From positions 1-12,988 of the forward strand of contig CALDSL010000388.1 in assembly GCA_937920255.1 (NCBI GenBank): 12,988 bases of DNA, in the 5' to 3' direction. The position numbers and the translations under genes were made by a program. The notes below the pieces were generated by a model. The model did no database searches. It saw only the letters and a program-made list of their open reading frames with translations, and was not told the DNA's origin. The DNA comes from an uncultured Anaerolineaceae bacterium. GTDB taxonomy: Bacteria > Chloroflexota > Anaerolineae > Anaerolineales > Anaerolineaceae. Shown in pieces: positions 1 to 5,923 of the stretch (the stretch's first letter is position 1; each line of letters opens with the position of its first letter).

Positions 1-853
1 CCGAGCTGACCACCTGCGTGGTGCTCACCGGGCCGCCGACCAGCGACGCGCCCAGAATGACAACCGCGGAGGTGATTTGCGTGGTAAACCCGTCAATTGG
101 GCGGATGCGGTAAAACTTCTTGCCGATGGTATGGATCAGTCGCCAGCCTCCCACCGACGTGCCCAGTGCGATCATCAAGGCGCAGATGAAAATGACCCAG
201 GTCGGCACCACAAACTCCGACAGATAGCCGCCGGTGAGCAGCGCCAGGGTGATGATGCCCATCGTCTTCTGGGCATCGTTGGCGCCGTGGCTGAGCGCCA
301 GCGCGATCGCCGTGACCAGTTGGCCGCGGCGGAACAGGCTGTTGATGCGCGGCGATGCCTTCCAGCTCAGCCGCAGGATCAGCTTGAGCAGCAGGTATCC
401 GGCCACAAACCCGATGATGGGCGAGGTGAACAGCGCGATGAGGATTTTTGCCACCCCCGCCATTTGGATTGCCCCCGTCCCGGCGCCCATCACCACCGAA
501 CCGATAAACCCGCCGATCAGCGCGTGCGAGGAGCTGCTGGGAAAACCCAGGTACCAGGTCAGCAGGTTCCAGAAGATGGCGCTGACCAGGGCAGCCAGCA
601 GCACGATCGAGTTGATCGCCTCGGCTTCCACCACTTCATGCCCGATGGTATTTGCCACCGCCACGCCAAAGATAAACGGCCCGCAAAACTCGGCGATGGC
701 CGTGGCCGTCAGCGCGAAGCGCGGTGAGTACGCGCGCGAGGAGATCATGGTGGCCACGATGTTGCCGGAATCGTGGACGCCGTTGAGAAAATCGAACACC
801 AGCGCCAGCAGGATGACCGCGATAATGATGGGCGTGATACCGTCCATCGTCAT
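1..853 (-). CDS. pit: PiT-family inorganic phosphate transporter (C-terminus cut by window edge)
   Basis: Integral membrane permease of the PiT/PHO4 family, expected to import inorganic phosphate (often as metal-phosphate) with a cation gradient. I translated 284 codons by hand. The two family signature repeats are visible: NGVHDSGNIVAT at residues 24-35 and SHGANDAQKTMG at about 188-199. The conserved FPSSSSHALIGG lies at 104-115, and hydrophobic segments cover most of the rest. The sequence passes through the typical IDGFTTQITSAV stretch and is still open at the window edge. Short PiT proteins are about 330 aa, so about 50 residues are probably missing. The start at 853 overlaps the upstream DUF47 stop as ATGA. 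A second in-frame ATG at 847 has a weak GGA five bases upstream and could be the true start. Translational coupling with the DUF47 gene fits the common DUF47-PiT pairing. The family call is certain; the ion specificity is inferred. Confidence 0.95.
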   Translation of the reverse strand, partial: MTMDGITPIIIAVILLALVFDFLNGVHDSGNIVATMISSRAYSPRFALTATAIAEFCGPFIFGVAVANTIGHEVVEAEAINSIVLLAALVSAIFWNLLTWYLGFPSSSSHALIGGFIGSVVMGAGTGAIQMAGVAKILIALFTSPIIGFVAGYLLLKLILRLSWKASPRINSLFRRGQLVTAIALALSHGANDAQKTMGIITLALLTGGYLSEFVVPTWVIFICALMIALGTSVGGWRLIHTIGKKFYRIRPIDGFTTQITSAVVILGASLVGGPVSTTQVVSS

Positions 854-1470
854 CCGATTTTGACGACGATATCTGCGATCACATTGGCGGCTTCGTCGCC
901 CCGGTCGGCGGCGTTGCTCAGGTGTCGGTACACTTCGCGGAACTTCAACATCTTGACCACCTGCTTGATGTCTTCCGTCCCGCTGAACAGATCGGCCAGC
1001 GCCTCGCGGTACACCTCTTCCACGCGATTTTCCAGCGCCTTGGCGCGCTGCGCGTGCTCGCCGGCCACGCCCGGGTGGCTCTCCAGCCGGTCGACCGCCT
1101 GCAGCAGTTCGGCGGCCGCGTCGCGCAGCAGCGATACCATGCGCTGCGTGTAAGGCGTGGGCTTGACCTTGAGGATCTCCATTTCCATCACCGTGCTGTA
1201 GGCGTAGTCGATCACATCGTCAATGGTGCGCGAAAGCGAGAAGATATCTTCGCGGTCAAACGGGGTGACAAAGGTGCGGTTCAATTCGTCGATTAAAATG
1301 CGCCGCGCCTCGTCGGCCTCTTTCTCTTTGATTGCCAGAAGGCGCGCCTGTTCCGGGTCCTGCTTGTTCATGTACAGGACGAGCGCTTCAAGCCCTTCCA
1401 GGGTCAAAGCTGCCTGATCGTGGATGAGCGCGATGAACTTGTTTTGGCGTTTTTTTTGCCAGAAGGGCAT
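850..1470 (-). CDS. DUF47 family PhoU-like phosphate transport regulator
   Basis: This 206-aa, soluble, almost wholly helical protein belongs to the DUF47/PhoU-like group, usually found beside PiT permeases and thought to modulate phosphate uptake. Family hallmarks are visible: an E-K-E-A-D stretch at 49-53, then LNRTFVTPFDREDI at 63-76 and IDDVIDYAY at 83-91. These are the conserved metal-binding-type acidic motifs of the family. The second half has the paired long helices and the R-x-x-S-N-A-A-D-R-G-D-E-A-A-N stretch (182-196) seen near the end of DUF47 proteins. I chose ATG 1470 because AAGGAG lies nine bases upstream. A longer TTG-start version (1488) would place the start upstream of that ribosome binding site. 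The last bases overlap the PiT start by 4 nt, so the two genes are probably co-translated. The effector (phosphate, metal or polyphosphate state) cannot be read from the sequence. Confidence 0.93.
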   Translation of the reverse strand: MPFWQKKRQNKFIALIHDQAALTLEGLEALVLYMNKQDPEQARLLAIKEKEADEARRILIDELNRTFVTPFDREDIFSLSRTIDDVIDYAYSTVMEMEILKVKPTPYTQRMVSLLRDAAAELLQAVDRLESHPGVAGEHAQRAKALENRVEEVYREALADLFSGTEDIKQVVKMLKFREVYRHLSNAADRGDEAANVIADIVVKIG

Positions 1471-1479
1471 GGCCACTAT

Positions 1480-1485
1480 CTCCTT
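1480..1485 (-). promoter_or_regulatory. Ribosome binding site deciding the DUF47 start
   Basis: On the minus strand AAGGAG is followed by nine bases and then ATG (1470-1468). This supports the 206-aa reading and argues against the TTG at 1488, which lies upstream of the site. Confidence 0.8.
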
Positions 1486-1542
1486 CAACGTGTGTTGGTA
1501 TTAGACGGCGGGGCGGGAATGAAGACGGCATCATCCCAGCCT

Positions 1543-1571
1543 GGAAAGGCCAGTATCCCTGGCGCTTTTCC
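1543..1571 (-). other. Bulged hairpin in the DUF47-pit leader
   Basis: Read on the minus strand, GGAAAAGCGCCAG pairs with CTGGCCTTTCC across a GGATA loop. This gives 11 base pairs interrupted by two single-base bulges. It lies about 75-100 nt upstream of the DUF47 start, within the expected leader. No U-tract follows it, so it is not an intrinsic terminator. A neighbouring CCAGGCTGG could pair with part of the stem, leaving room for an alternative fold. I do not recognise a known riboswitch class. It is probably structured RNA, but a chance fold in a GC-rich patch is possible. Confidence 0.35.
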
Positions 1572-1656
1572 GGTCCGGGCTGTCAATCCTGATTGATATG
1601 GAAACAACGCTTCGTGGGTTAAATCGACCAGAGCGGTGTTGTTATACGGTTGCCAA

Positions 1657-1665
1657 AGTATAACA
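1657..1665 (-). promoter_or_regulatory. Possible extended -10 promoter for DUF47-pit
   Basis: The minus strand carries TGTTATACT, an extended -10 element (TGnTATACT) in the AT-rich part of the 378-base intergenic region. No good -35 hexamer lies at 16-18 bases. Transcription would start near 1650 and give a leader of about 180 nt. It lies close to the plus-strand iol promoter at 1724-1752, so the region holds divergent promoters. Confidence 0.4.
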
Positions 1666-1723
1666 TTGTATTGGCATCGATTGTGCGCAATGACGTTTAC
1701 AAAATATGTTTGTGCTGAAAGGA

Positions 1724-1752
1724 TTGACTTTTTTGGCGCTTGTGAATACACT
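1724..1752 (+). promoter_or_regulatory. Sigma70-type promoter of the iolE-iolG operon
   Basis: TTGACT (1724-1729) and TACACT (1747-1752) are separated by exactly 17 bases, so the element is close to consensus in both boxes and in spacing. Predicted transcription start is about 1759, leaving a leader of about 90 nt to the ATG at 1849. The flanking DNA is clearly more AT-rich than the coding regions. Confidence 0.7.
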
Positions 1753-1761
1753 TAGACCATC

Positions 1762-1781
1762 TTATGCAATCGTGTGCATAA
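1762..1781 (+). promoter_or_regulatory. LacI-family-type operator overlapping the transcription start
   Basis: TTATGCAATCGTGTGCATAA is an inverted repeat with perfect 7-bp arms (TTATGCA/TGCATAA) around a six-base centre with CG at the dyad. The central CG and the TGCA half sites resemble LacI/GalR-family operators such as the PurR box. It lies at about +3 to +22 relative to the predicted start, where a bound repressor would block transcription. No regulator gene is in the window. A GntR-family protein is the main alternative. Confidence 0.6.
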
Positions 1782-1848
1782 CGGCAAATCGGAGCACTAG
1801 CGCCCGCTCTTCCGTTTTTCGCGCGATCTTTCCACTCAGGAGTGAACC

Positions 1849-2748
1849 ATGATCAAGATAGCAAATGCTCCCTGTTCCTGGGGCGTGCTCGAGTTTGACC
1901 TGGAAGGTCAGGCCGCGGGTTACGAGCGCGTGTTGAATGAACTTGCCGAAACGGGTTACATCGGCACCGAGTTGGGCGACTGGGGCTTTATGCCCACCGA
2001 CCCTGCTGTTCTCAAGCAGGAGATCCACTCCCGTGGGTTGACGCTCCTGGGAGCATTTGTGCCGGCCATGCTGAAAGACCCGGCCGCGCACGAGGCCGGG
2101 TTGGATTATGCCCTGCGCGTGGCGCGCCTGATGGCTGCCGTGGACGGCAGCACGCCGGTGGTGGTGCTGGCCGACGATAACGGCAAAATCCCCGAACGCA
2201 CCCAGAACGCCGGGCGCGTCACCCCCGAGATGGGTCTGAACGACAGCCAGTGGCAGATCTTCGCCGAAGGCGCGCAGCGCATCGCCGAGACGGTGAAGCA
2301 GGAAACCGGGCTGCGCACCGTGTTCCACCATCACTGCGCCGGGTACGTGGAAACGCCGGCTGAGATTGACACCCTGCTGCGGCTGACCGACCCCGCGCTG
2401 CTGGGGCTGTGCTTCGACAGCGGGCACATTCGCTTTGGCGGCGGTGATCCGTTGGCCATCCTGCGTAAATACTACAGCCGCATCTGGCACGTGCATTTCA
2501 AGGACTGCCACCCGCGCGTGGCCGAAGAATCACGCCGCAACGGCTGGGATTACTTCGCCTCGGTGCGCAACGGCGTCTTCTGCGAGTTGGGCAAGGGCGA
2601 AGTGGACTTCCCGGGCATCAAAGCCGAGCTGGACAACCAGGGCTACGACGGCTGGATCGTGGTGGAACAGGACGTGCTGCCCGGCATGGGCAGCCCCAAA
2701 GAGTCGGCGCTGCGCAACCGCGAATACCTGCGCAGCATCGGGCTGTAA
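1849..2748 (+). CDS. iolE: IolE-like inosose dehydratase / sugar isomerase-epimerase family TIM barrel
   Basis: 299 aa, of the xylose-isomerase-like TIM-barrel superfamily (AP_endonuc_2). The closest fit I recognise is inosose dehydratase, which converts scyllo-inosose to a trihydroxycyclohexane-dione in myo-inositol breakdown. The IolE-like landmarks come in order: an N-terminal NAPCSWGVLEF strand (6-16), HHH at 160-162, FDSGH at 189-193, HVHFKD at 214-219, a glycine-rich GKGEVDF at 248-254, and WIVVEQD ending at 275. The Asp, His and Glu residues in these strands are the usual divalent-metal ligands of the fold. AGGAGT six bases upstream of the ATG sets the start. The gene lies 21 nt ahead of an inositol dehydrogenase-like gene under a LacI-like operator, which supports polyol catabolism. 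The substrate could be another keto-inositol or keto-sugar. The N-terminus differs from the Bacillus IolE I remember, so the exact activity is inference. Confidence 0.72.
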   Translation: MIKIANAPCSWGVLEFDLEGQAAGYERVLNELAETGYIGTELGDWGFMPTDPAVLKQEIHSRGLTLLGAFVPAMLKDPAAHEAGLDYALRVARLMAAVDGSTPVVVLADDNGKIPERTQNAGRVTPEMGLNDSQWQIFAEGAQRIAETVKQETGLRTVFHHHCAGYVETPAEIDTLLRLTDPALLGLCFDSGHIRFGGGDPLAILRKYYSRIWHVHFKDCHPRVAEESRRNGWDYFASVRNGVFCELGKGEVDFPGIKAELDNQGYDGWIVVEQDVLPGMGSPKESALRNREYLRSIGL

Positions 2749-2769
2749 CAATCGCTAGCGGAGAAGATT

Positions 2770-3792
2770 ATGGATACCAACAAGACCATTCGTTTTGGCG
2801 TCATTGGCGCGGGGCGCATTGGCAAGATCCACGCCGAAAACCTGGCCACCCGCGTGCCGGGCGCCAGCGTGGCCGCCATCGCCGATGTCAACCAGGCCGC
2901 GGCGCAGGAACTGGCCGCGCGGCTGCACGTTCCGGCGGTCTACGCCGACTATCACGCCATCCTGTCTGACCCCGAGATCGACGCGGTGGCGATCTGCTCG
3001 TCGACTGACACCCACGCCAAAATCGTGGGCGAGGCGGCGCGCGCTGGCAAGCACATCTTCTGCGAGAAACCCATCGACCACGACCTGGCCAAGATCGACG
3101 CCGCGCTGCAGGCCGTGGCCGACGCCGGCGTCAAGCTGCAGATTGGTTTCAACCGCCGCTTTGACCCCAACTTCCTTCACGTGCGCGAGATGGTGGCGGC
3201 CGGCAAGATCGGCGAGCCGCACATCGTGCGCATTACCAGCCGCGATCCCGCGCCCCCGCCGGCCGAATACGCCGCCGCTTCGGGCGGCATGTTCCTCGAC
3301 ATGACCATCCACGACTTTGACATGGCGCGCTACCTGAGCGGCAGCGAGGTGGTGGAAGTGTATGCCGCCGCCGCCGTGCTGGTTGACCCGGCCATCGGCG
3401 CGGCTGGCGACGTGGACACCGCGGTGATCACCCTGCGATTTGCCAATGGCGCCATCGGCACCATCGACAACAGCCGCAAAGCCGTGTACGGCTACGACCA
3501 GCGCGTTGAGGTCTTCGGCTCGGGCGGCATGCTGCAGGCCTTCAACAACACCCCGCATAACGACTTCTATGCCAACGTTGAAGGCGTCACCAGCGCCAAG
3601 CCGCTGTACTTCTTCCTCGAACGCTACACCGAATCGTTCATCGCCGAGATGCGCGCCTTCGTTGAGAGCATCCAGCAGGACTGCCCGCCGCCCGTCACCG
3701 GCGCGGACGGCCGCGTGCCGGTGCTGATCGCCATGGCTGCCAAAAAGTCGCACGACGAAAACCGCCCGGTCAAGCTGAGCGAAGTAGGGTAA
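2770..3792 (+). CDS. iolG: Inositol 2-dehydrogenase-like NAD-dependent oxidoreductase (Gfo/Idh/MocA family)
   Basis: 340 aa, with the family's N-terminal Rossmann fold and C-terminal alpha/beta domain. The dinucleotide site GAGRIG is at 13-18, and an acidic residue (D39, in IADVN) ends the second strand as in NAD-preferring enzymes. CEKP (98-101) supplies the catalytic lysine K100. FLDMTIHDFD (175-184) supplies D177 and H181, giving the K-D-H set typical of IolG. The expected reaction is oxidation of myo-inositol to scyllo-inosose, whose product is the substrate of the enzyme encoded just upstream. The length matches IolG (about 330-345 aa). GGAG at 2760-2763, six bases before the ATG, supports the start. 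The gene is second in a two-gene operon and is followed by a strong terminator. Related dehydrogenases act on scyllo-inositol, chiro-inositol or glucose, so substrate specificity is not fixed by sequence alone. Confidence 0.85.
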   Translation: MDTNKTIRFGVIGAGRIGKIHAENLATRVPGASVAAIADVNQAAAQELAARLHVPAVYADYHAILSDPEIDAVAICSSTDTHAKIVGEAARAGKHIFCEKPIDHDLAKIDAALQAVADAGVKLQIGFNRRFDPNFLHVREMVAAGKIGEPHIVRITSRDPAPPPAEYAAASGGMFLDMTIHDFDMARYLSGSEVVEVYAAAAVLVDPAIGAAGDVDTAVITLRFANGAIGTIDNSRKAVYGYDQRVEVFGSGGMLQAFNNTPHNDFYANVEGVTSAKPLYFFLERYTESFIAEMRAFVESIQQDCPPPVTGADGRVPVLIAMAAKKSHDENRPVKLSEVG

Positions 3793-3818
3793 AGTACTTC
3801 GCTGAGATGGGACCTCAG

Positions 3819-3850
3819 GGCCTGCCGTTTCCGGCAGGCCTTTTTATTTT
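3819..3850 (+). terminator. Intrinsic terminator of the iol operon
   Basis: GGCCTGCCG (3819-3827), loop TTTC and CGGCAGGCC (3832-3840) form a perfect 9-bp stem, followed at once by TTTTTATTTT. It begins 26 nt after the iolG stop. The T-tract lies on the plus strand only, and it overlaps the stop codon of the convergent methyltransferase gene. A smaller CTGAG/CTCAG hairpin sits just before it (3802-3818). Confidence 0.92.
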
Positions 3851-4647
3851 GGCGTTTGCCCTCGAATAGCCCAGGCGCGCGCGGTCATGGGTATGGATCC
3901 ATCCGGCTGCACCGGTAGGCGCGCTTGAACCCGCGCGCGCAGGCGTTCTCGCGCGTCCTCGTCGAGCGATGCCAGGTAGCTGGGCGCGGACCCCTGTCCT
4001 CCGAGGAACGGTTGCCAGTAATCGTCAAAATTTGCGAAGATGGTTGGCGTATCAAGCGCCGTGACTTCAATCTGTTCCAGCCCTGCGCCAGAAAACAGCC
4101 GGTTCAGACCGTGGGCGTCGCATAACGTAGAGCGAATATCTTGATCGAGTTGCGCGGCCAGCGGGTCGAACTGCGCGGCAACATCCCAAAAGATTCGCAT
4201 TATTTCCATTTTGTCCGCGTAATCCCAGATATATGCGGCGATCACACCCCCGGGATGCGCCACTCTGCGCATTTCTGCCATCGCGGCCGGCTGGTCGGCC
4301 ACGAAGTTTAGCACCAACCCGGAGACGACGACATCCACAGACGTATTATCCAGCGGGATGCTGGCAGCGCTGCCCAGTTGCAGTTTCGCCCGTCCGTTGA
4401 GATTCGCCTCCGCGGCGCGCAGAAAACCTTCTGATGGATCGATCCCAATCACCGTTCGGGGAGAACACAGATCCGCGATCGCGGCGCACAGGATCCCGGT
4501 GCCGCAGCCCACGTCCAGCCAGCGCAGGTCGGCGTGGCAGCCCAACCATGCCAGGAACATGGGGGCAATCCGCCGGCTCCACCGGCCTGCGTACTGTTCA
4601 TACGGATCACTGTGTCCCCAGGAATTAATGACATTTTGTTTGCCCAT
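3844..4647 (-). CDS. Class I SAM-dependent methyltransferase, substrate unknown
   Basis: 267 aa with a Rossmann-type methyltransferase core. Motif I LDVGCGTG is at 44-51 and binds S-adenosylmethionine. The acidic residue after strand 2 is D70 (in VIGIDPS). A motif like GSAASIPLDNTSVDVVVS follows at about 97-114, then the RRVAHPGGVIAAYIW strand near 126-140. This is the Methyltransf_11/UbiE-like arrangement. The C-terminal third is less conserved and probably determines the substrate. The N-terminal SDPYEQYAGRWSRRIAP is common in small-molecule methyltransferases of this group. There is no signal peptide or membrane segment, so the protein is cytoplasmic. The gene is alone on its strand, with its own promoter-like element upstream, so the neighbours give no clue to the substrate. 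The ATG at 4647 has AGGA a few bases upstream. Family certain, role unknown. Confidence 0.88.
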   Translation of the reverse strand: MGKQNVINSWGHSDPYEQYAGRWSRRIAPMFLAWLGCHADLRWLDVGCGTGILCAAIADLCSPRTVIGIDPSEGFLRAAEANLNGRAKLQLGSAASIPLDNTSVDVVVSGLVLNFVADQPAAMAEMRRVAHPGGVIAAYIWDYADKMEIMRIFWDVAAQFDPLAAQLDQDIRSTLCDAHGLNRLFSGAGLEQIEVTALDTPTIFANFDDYWQPFLGGQGSAPSYLASLDEDARERLRARVQARLPVQPDGSIPMTARAWAIRGQTPK

Positions 4648-4664
4648 CGTGATCCTACCTGTCT

Positions 4665-4676
4665 GTCACCGGTAAC
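4665..4676 (-). promoter_or_regulatory. Possible operator in the methyltransferase leader
   Basis: GTCACCGGTAAC is palindromic in five of six base pairs and lies just downstream of the predicted transcription start of the methyltransferase gene (about 4679). The core ACCGGTA recurs at 4865-4871, in the leader of the divergent glycan operon. It is short, so chance is a real alternative. Confidence 0.25.
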
Positions 4677-4685
4677 AATGCCAAC

Positions 4686-4694
4686 ATTGTAGCA
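4686..4694 (-). promoter_or_regulatory. Extended -10 promoter of the methyltransferase gene
   Basis: The minus strand reads TGCTACAAT, an extended -10 box (TGn plus TACAAT), about 38 bases ahead of the ATG. No convincing -35 hexamer is present at 17 bases, as expected when the TGn extension compensates. Confidence 0.5.
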
Positions 4695-4813
4695 CGCGGT
4701 TTTGGCAGGAAAAGGGGCATGCATAGCGGGGAAAACCGACATTCACGCCGCCTTCCACCCCAAACCGTCACATCACCCTTTTGTTTGGTAAAATTGGCGT
4801 ATCTGCCCTCCAC

Positions 4814-4842
4814 TTGATTTGTTTCCAAAGTTGGCGCATAAT
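4814..4842 (+). promoter_or_regulatory. Sigma70-type promoter of the glycan operon
   Basis: TTGATT (4814-4819) and CATAAT (4837-4842) are 17 bases apart. The predicted start is about 4849, giving a leader of about 30 nt to the ATG at 4880. This placement also argues against in-frame upstream starts at 4781 and 4841, which would lie upstream of or inside the promoter. Confidence 0.6.
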
Positions 4843-4879
4843 GCACCTACAATCTCTTACAGAAACCGGTAGACAAACG

Positions 4880-5923
4880 ATGTACCCAGACCCCTCCCCC
4901 CGGCCGATTACGCTGGTGATCCAGATCCCGTGCTATAACGAGGGCCAGGTGCTGGCAAAAACACTCGCCGACCTGCCCCGCGAGATTCCCGGCGTCGACC
5001 GCATTCTTGTGCTGGTGATCAACGACGGCTCAACCGACAACACCGAGCAGGTGGCGCTGGAGAACGGCGTGGATTACATCCTGCGCCACCGCAAGAACCG
5101 CGGGCTGGCCAACGCTTTCATGTCCGGCCTGCAGACCGCGCTGGCGCTGGGCGCGGATATTATCGTCAACACCGACGCCGACAACCAGTACCCCGGCCGC
5201 TATATCGCCGGCATGGTGGAACCCATCCTCTCCAGGCAGGCCGATATGGTCATCGGCGACCGCCAGCCGGGCAAGAACCAGCACTTTTCGCCCATCAAGC
5301 GCCGGCTGGAAGAGCTGGGCAGTTGGGTCATCCGCAAGCTGTCGCAAACCGACGCGCCCGACAGCGTCAGCGGCTTCCGCGCTTTCTCGCGCTATGCCGC
5401 GCTGCGCACCCAGGTCTATAACTCGTATTCCTACACACTCGAGACGCTCATCCTGGCCGGCCAGCACCGCATGAACATCCAGCATGTAACGATTGACACC
5501 AACCCCAGCACGCGTTCCTCGCGGCTGCACAAAGGCATCCTGCATTTTATGTGGCGGCAGGGTGGGGTGATCATCCGCTCGTATGTGCTCTACAAGCCGT
5601 TGGAGACCTTCCTGGGCGTGGGCATCCCCTTCGGGCTGCTGGGCGCGTTCTTCCTGCTGCGCTTCCTCTACTTTTACCTGATCGGCGATACGGGCGTGGG
5701 CCGCTACATTCAGTCCGTGTCCATTGGCGGCACGCTGCTGGTGTTCAGCCTGCTGCTGGTCACGCTGGGGTTGATCGGTGACGCTGTGCGCGCCAACCGC
5801 AAGACGATGGAAGAGATCATGGTGCGCCTGCGCGATGAAACCCGCATCGGCGCGCTGGATGACGAATTCATGGGCGCGACATTGATCCGAAACGAGATGC
5901 AGTATGTTCAAGAAACAATCTAA
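4880..5923 (+). CDS. Membrane-anchored family 2 glycosyltransferase (DPM1-like polyprenyl-phosphate sugar synthase)
   Basis: 347 aa with the chosen start. The N-terminal GT-A domain shows IPCYNEG (16-22), VINDGSTDNT (46-55), RGLANAF (74-80), the DxD motif in NTDADNQYPGRY (97-108, D99 and D101) and SGFRAFSR (164-171). This pattern is typical of dolichol-phosphate mannosyltransferase-like enzymes, which move a sugar from a nucleotide donor to a polyprenyl phosphate on the inner membrane face. Two hydrophobic segments follow at about 244-268 and 279-301, then a charged cytoplasmic tail of about 45 residues. That layout matches bacterial DPM-like proteins with a C-terminal anchor. The start rests on the promoter just upstream and on where homology begins; no good ribosome binding site precedes it. 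It is the first gene of a four-gene operon and overlaps the next by 20 nt. Sugar and acceptor are unknown. Confidence 0.88.
   Translation: MYPDPSPRPITLVIQIPCYNEGQVLAKTLADLPREIPGVDRILVLVINDGSTDNTEQVALENGVDYILRHRKNRGLANAFMSGLQTALALGADIIVNTDADNQYPGRYIAGMVEPILSRQADMVIGDRQPGKNQHFSPIKRRLEELGSWVIRKLSQTDAPDSVSGFRAFSRYAALRTQVYNSYSYTLETLILAGQHRMNIQHVTIDTNPSTRSSRLHKGILHFMWRQGGVIIRSYVLYKPLETFLGVGIPFGLLGAFFLLRFLYFYLIGDTGVGRYIQSVSIGGTLLVFSLLLVTLGLIGDAVRANRKTMEEIMVRLRDETRIGALDDEFMGATLIRNEMQYVQETI

Noticed and set aside
77..863. Two overlapping plus-strand open frames at the left edge
   Set aside because: Both are opposite the PiT permease, whose signature repeats make the minus-strand reading certain.
1680..1691. 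Imperfect palindrome ATTGTGCGCAAT as a possible second LacI-type operator upstream of the iol promoter
   Set aside because: Only the inner and outermost pairs match. Its arms do not resemble the clear operator at 1762-1781, so a paired-operator loop is not supported.
1485..1751. 88-codon minus-strand frame in the 1471-1848 intergenic region
   Set aside because: It starts inside the iol promoter, has no ribosome binding site or recognisable domain, and lies over the AT-rich regulatory region. It is more likely leader than gene.
2755..3753. Long open frame (332 codons) on the minus strand opposite the iolG-like gene
   Set aside because: It lies wholly antisense to a gene with clear catalytic motifs. 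The product is rich in His, Gly, Val and Arg with no recognisable domain. Such frames are common opposite GC-rich genes.
4781..4879. Upstream N-terminal extension of the GT2 protein (starts at 4781 or 4841)
   Set aside because: The extension overlaps the best promoter, has no homology to GT2 N-termini, and the family domain begins right after the ATG at 4880.
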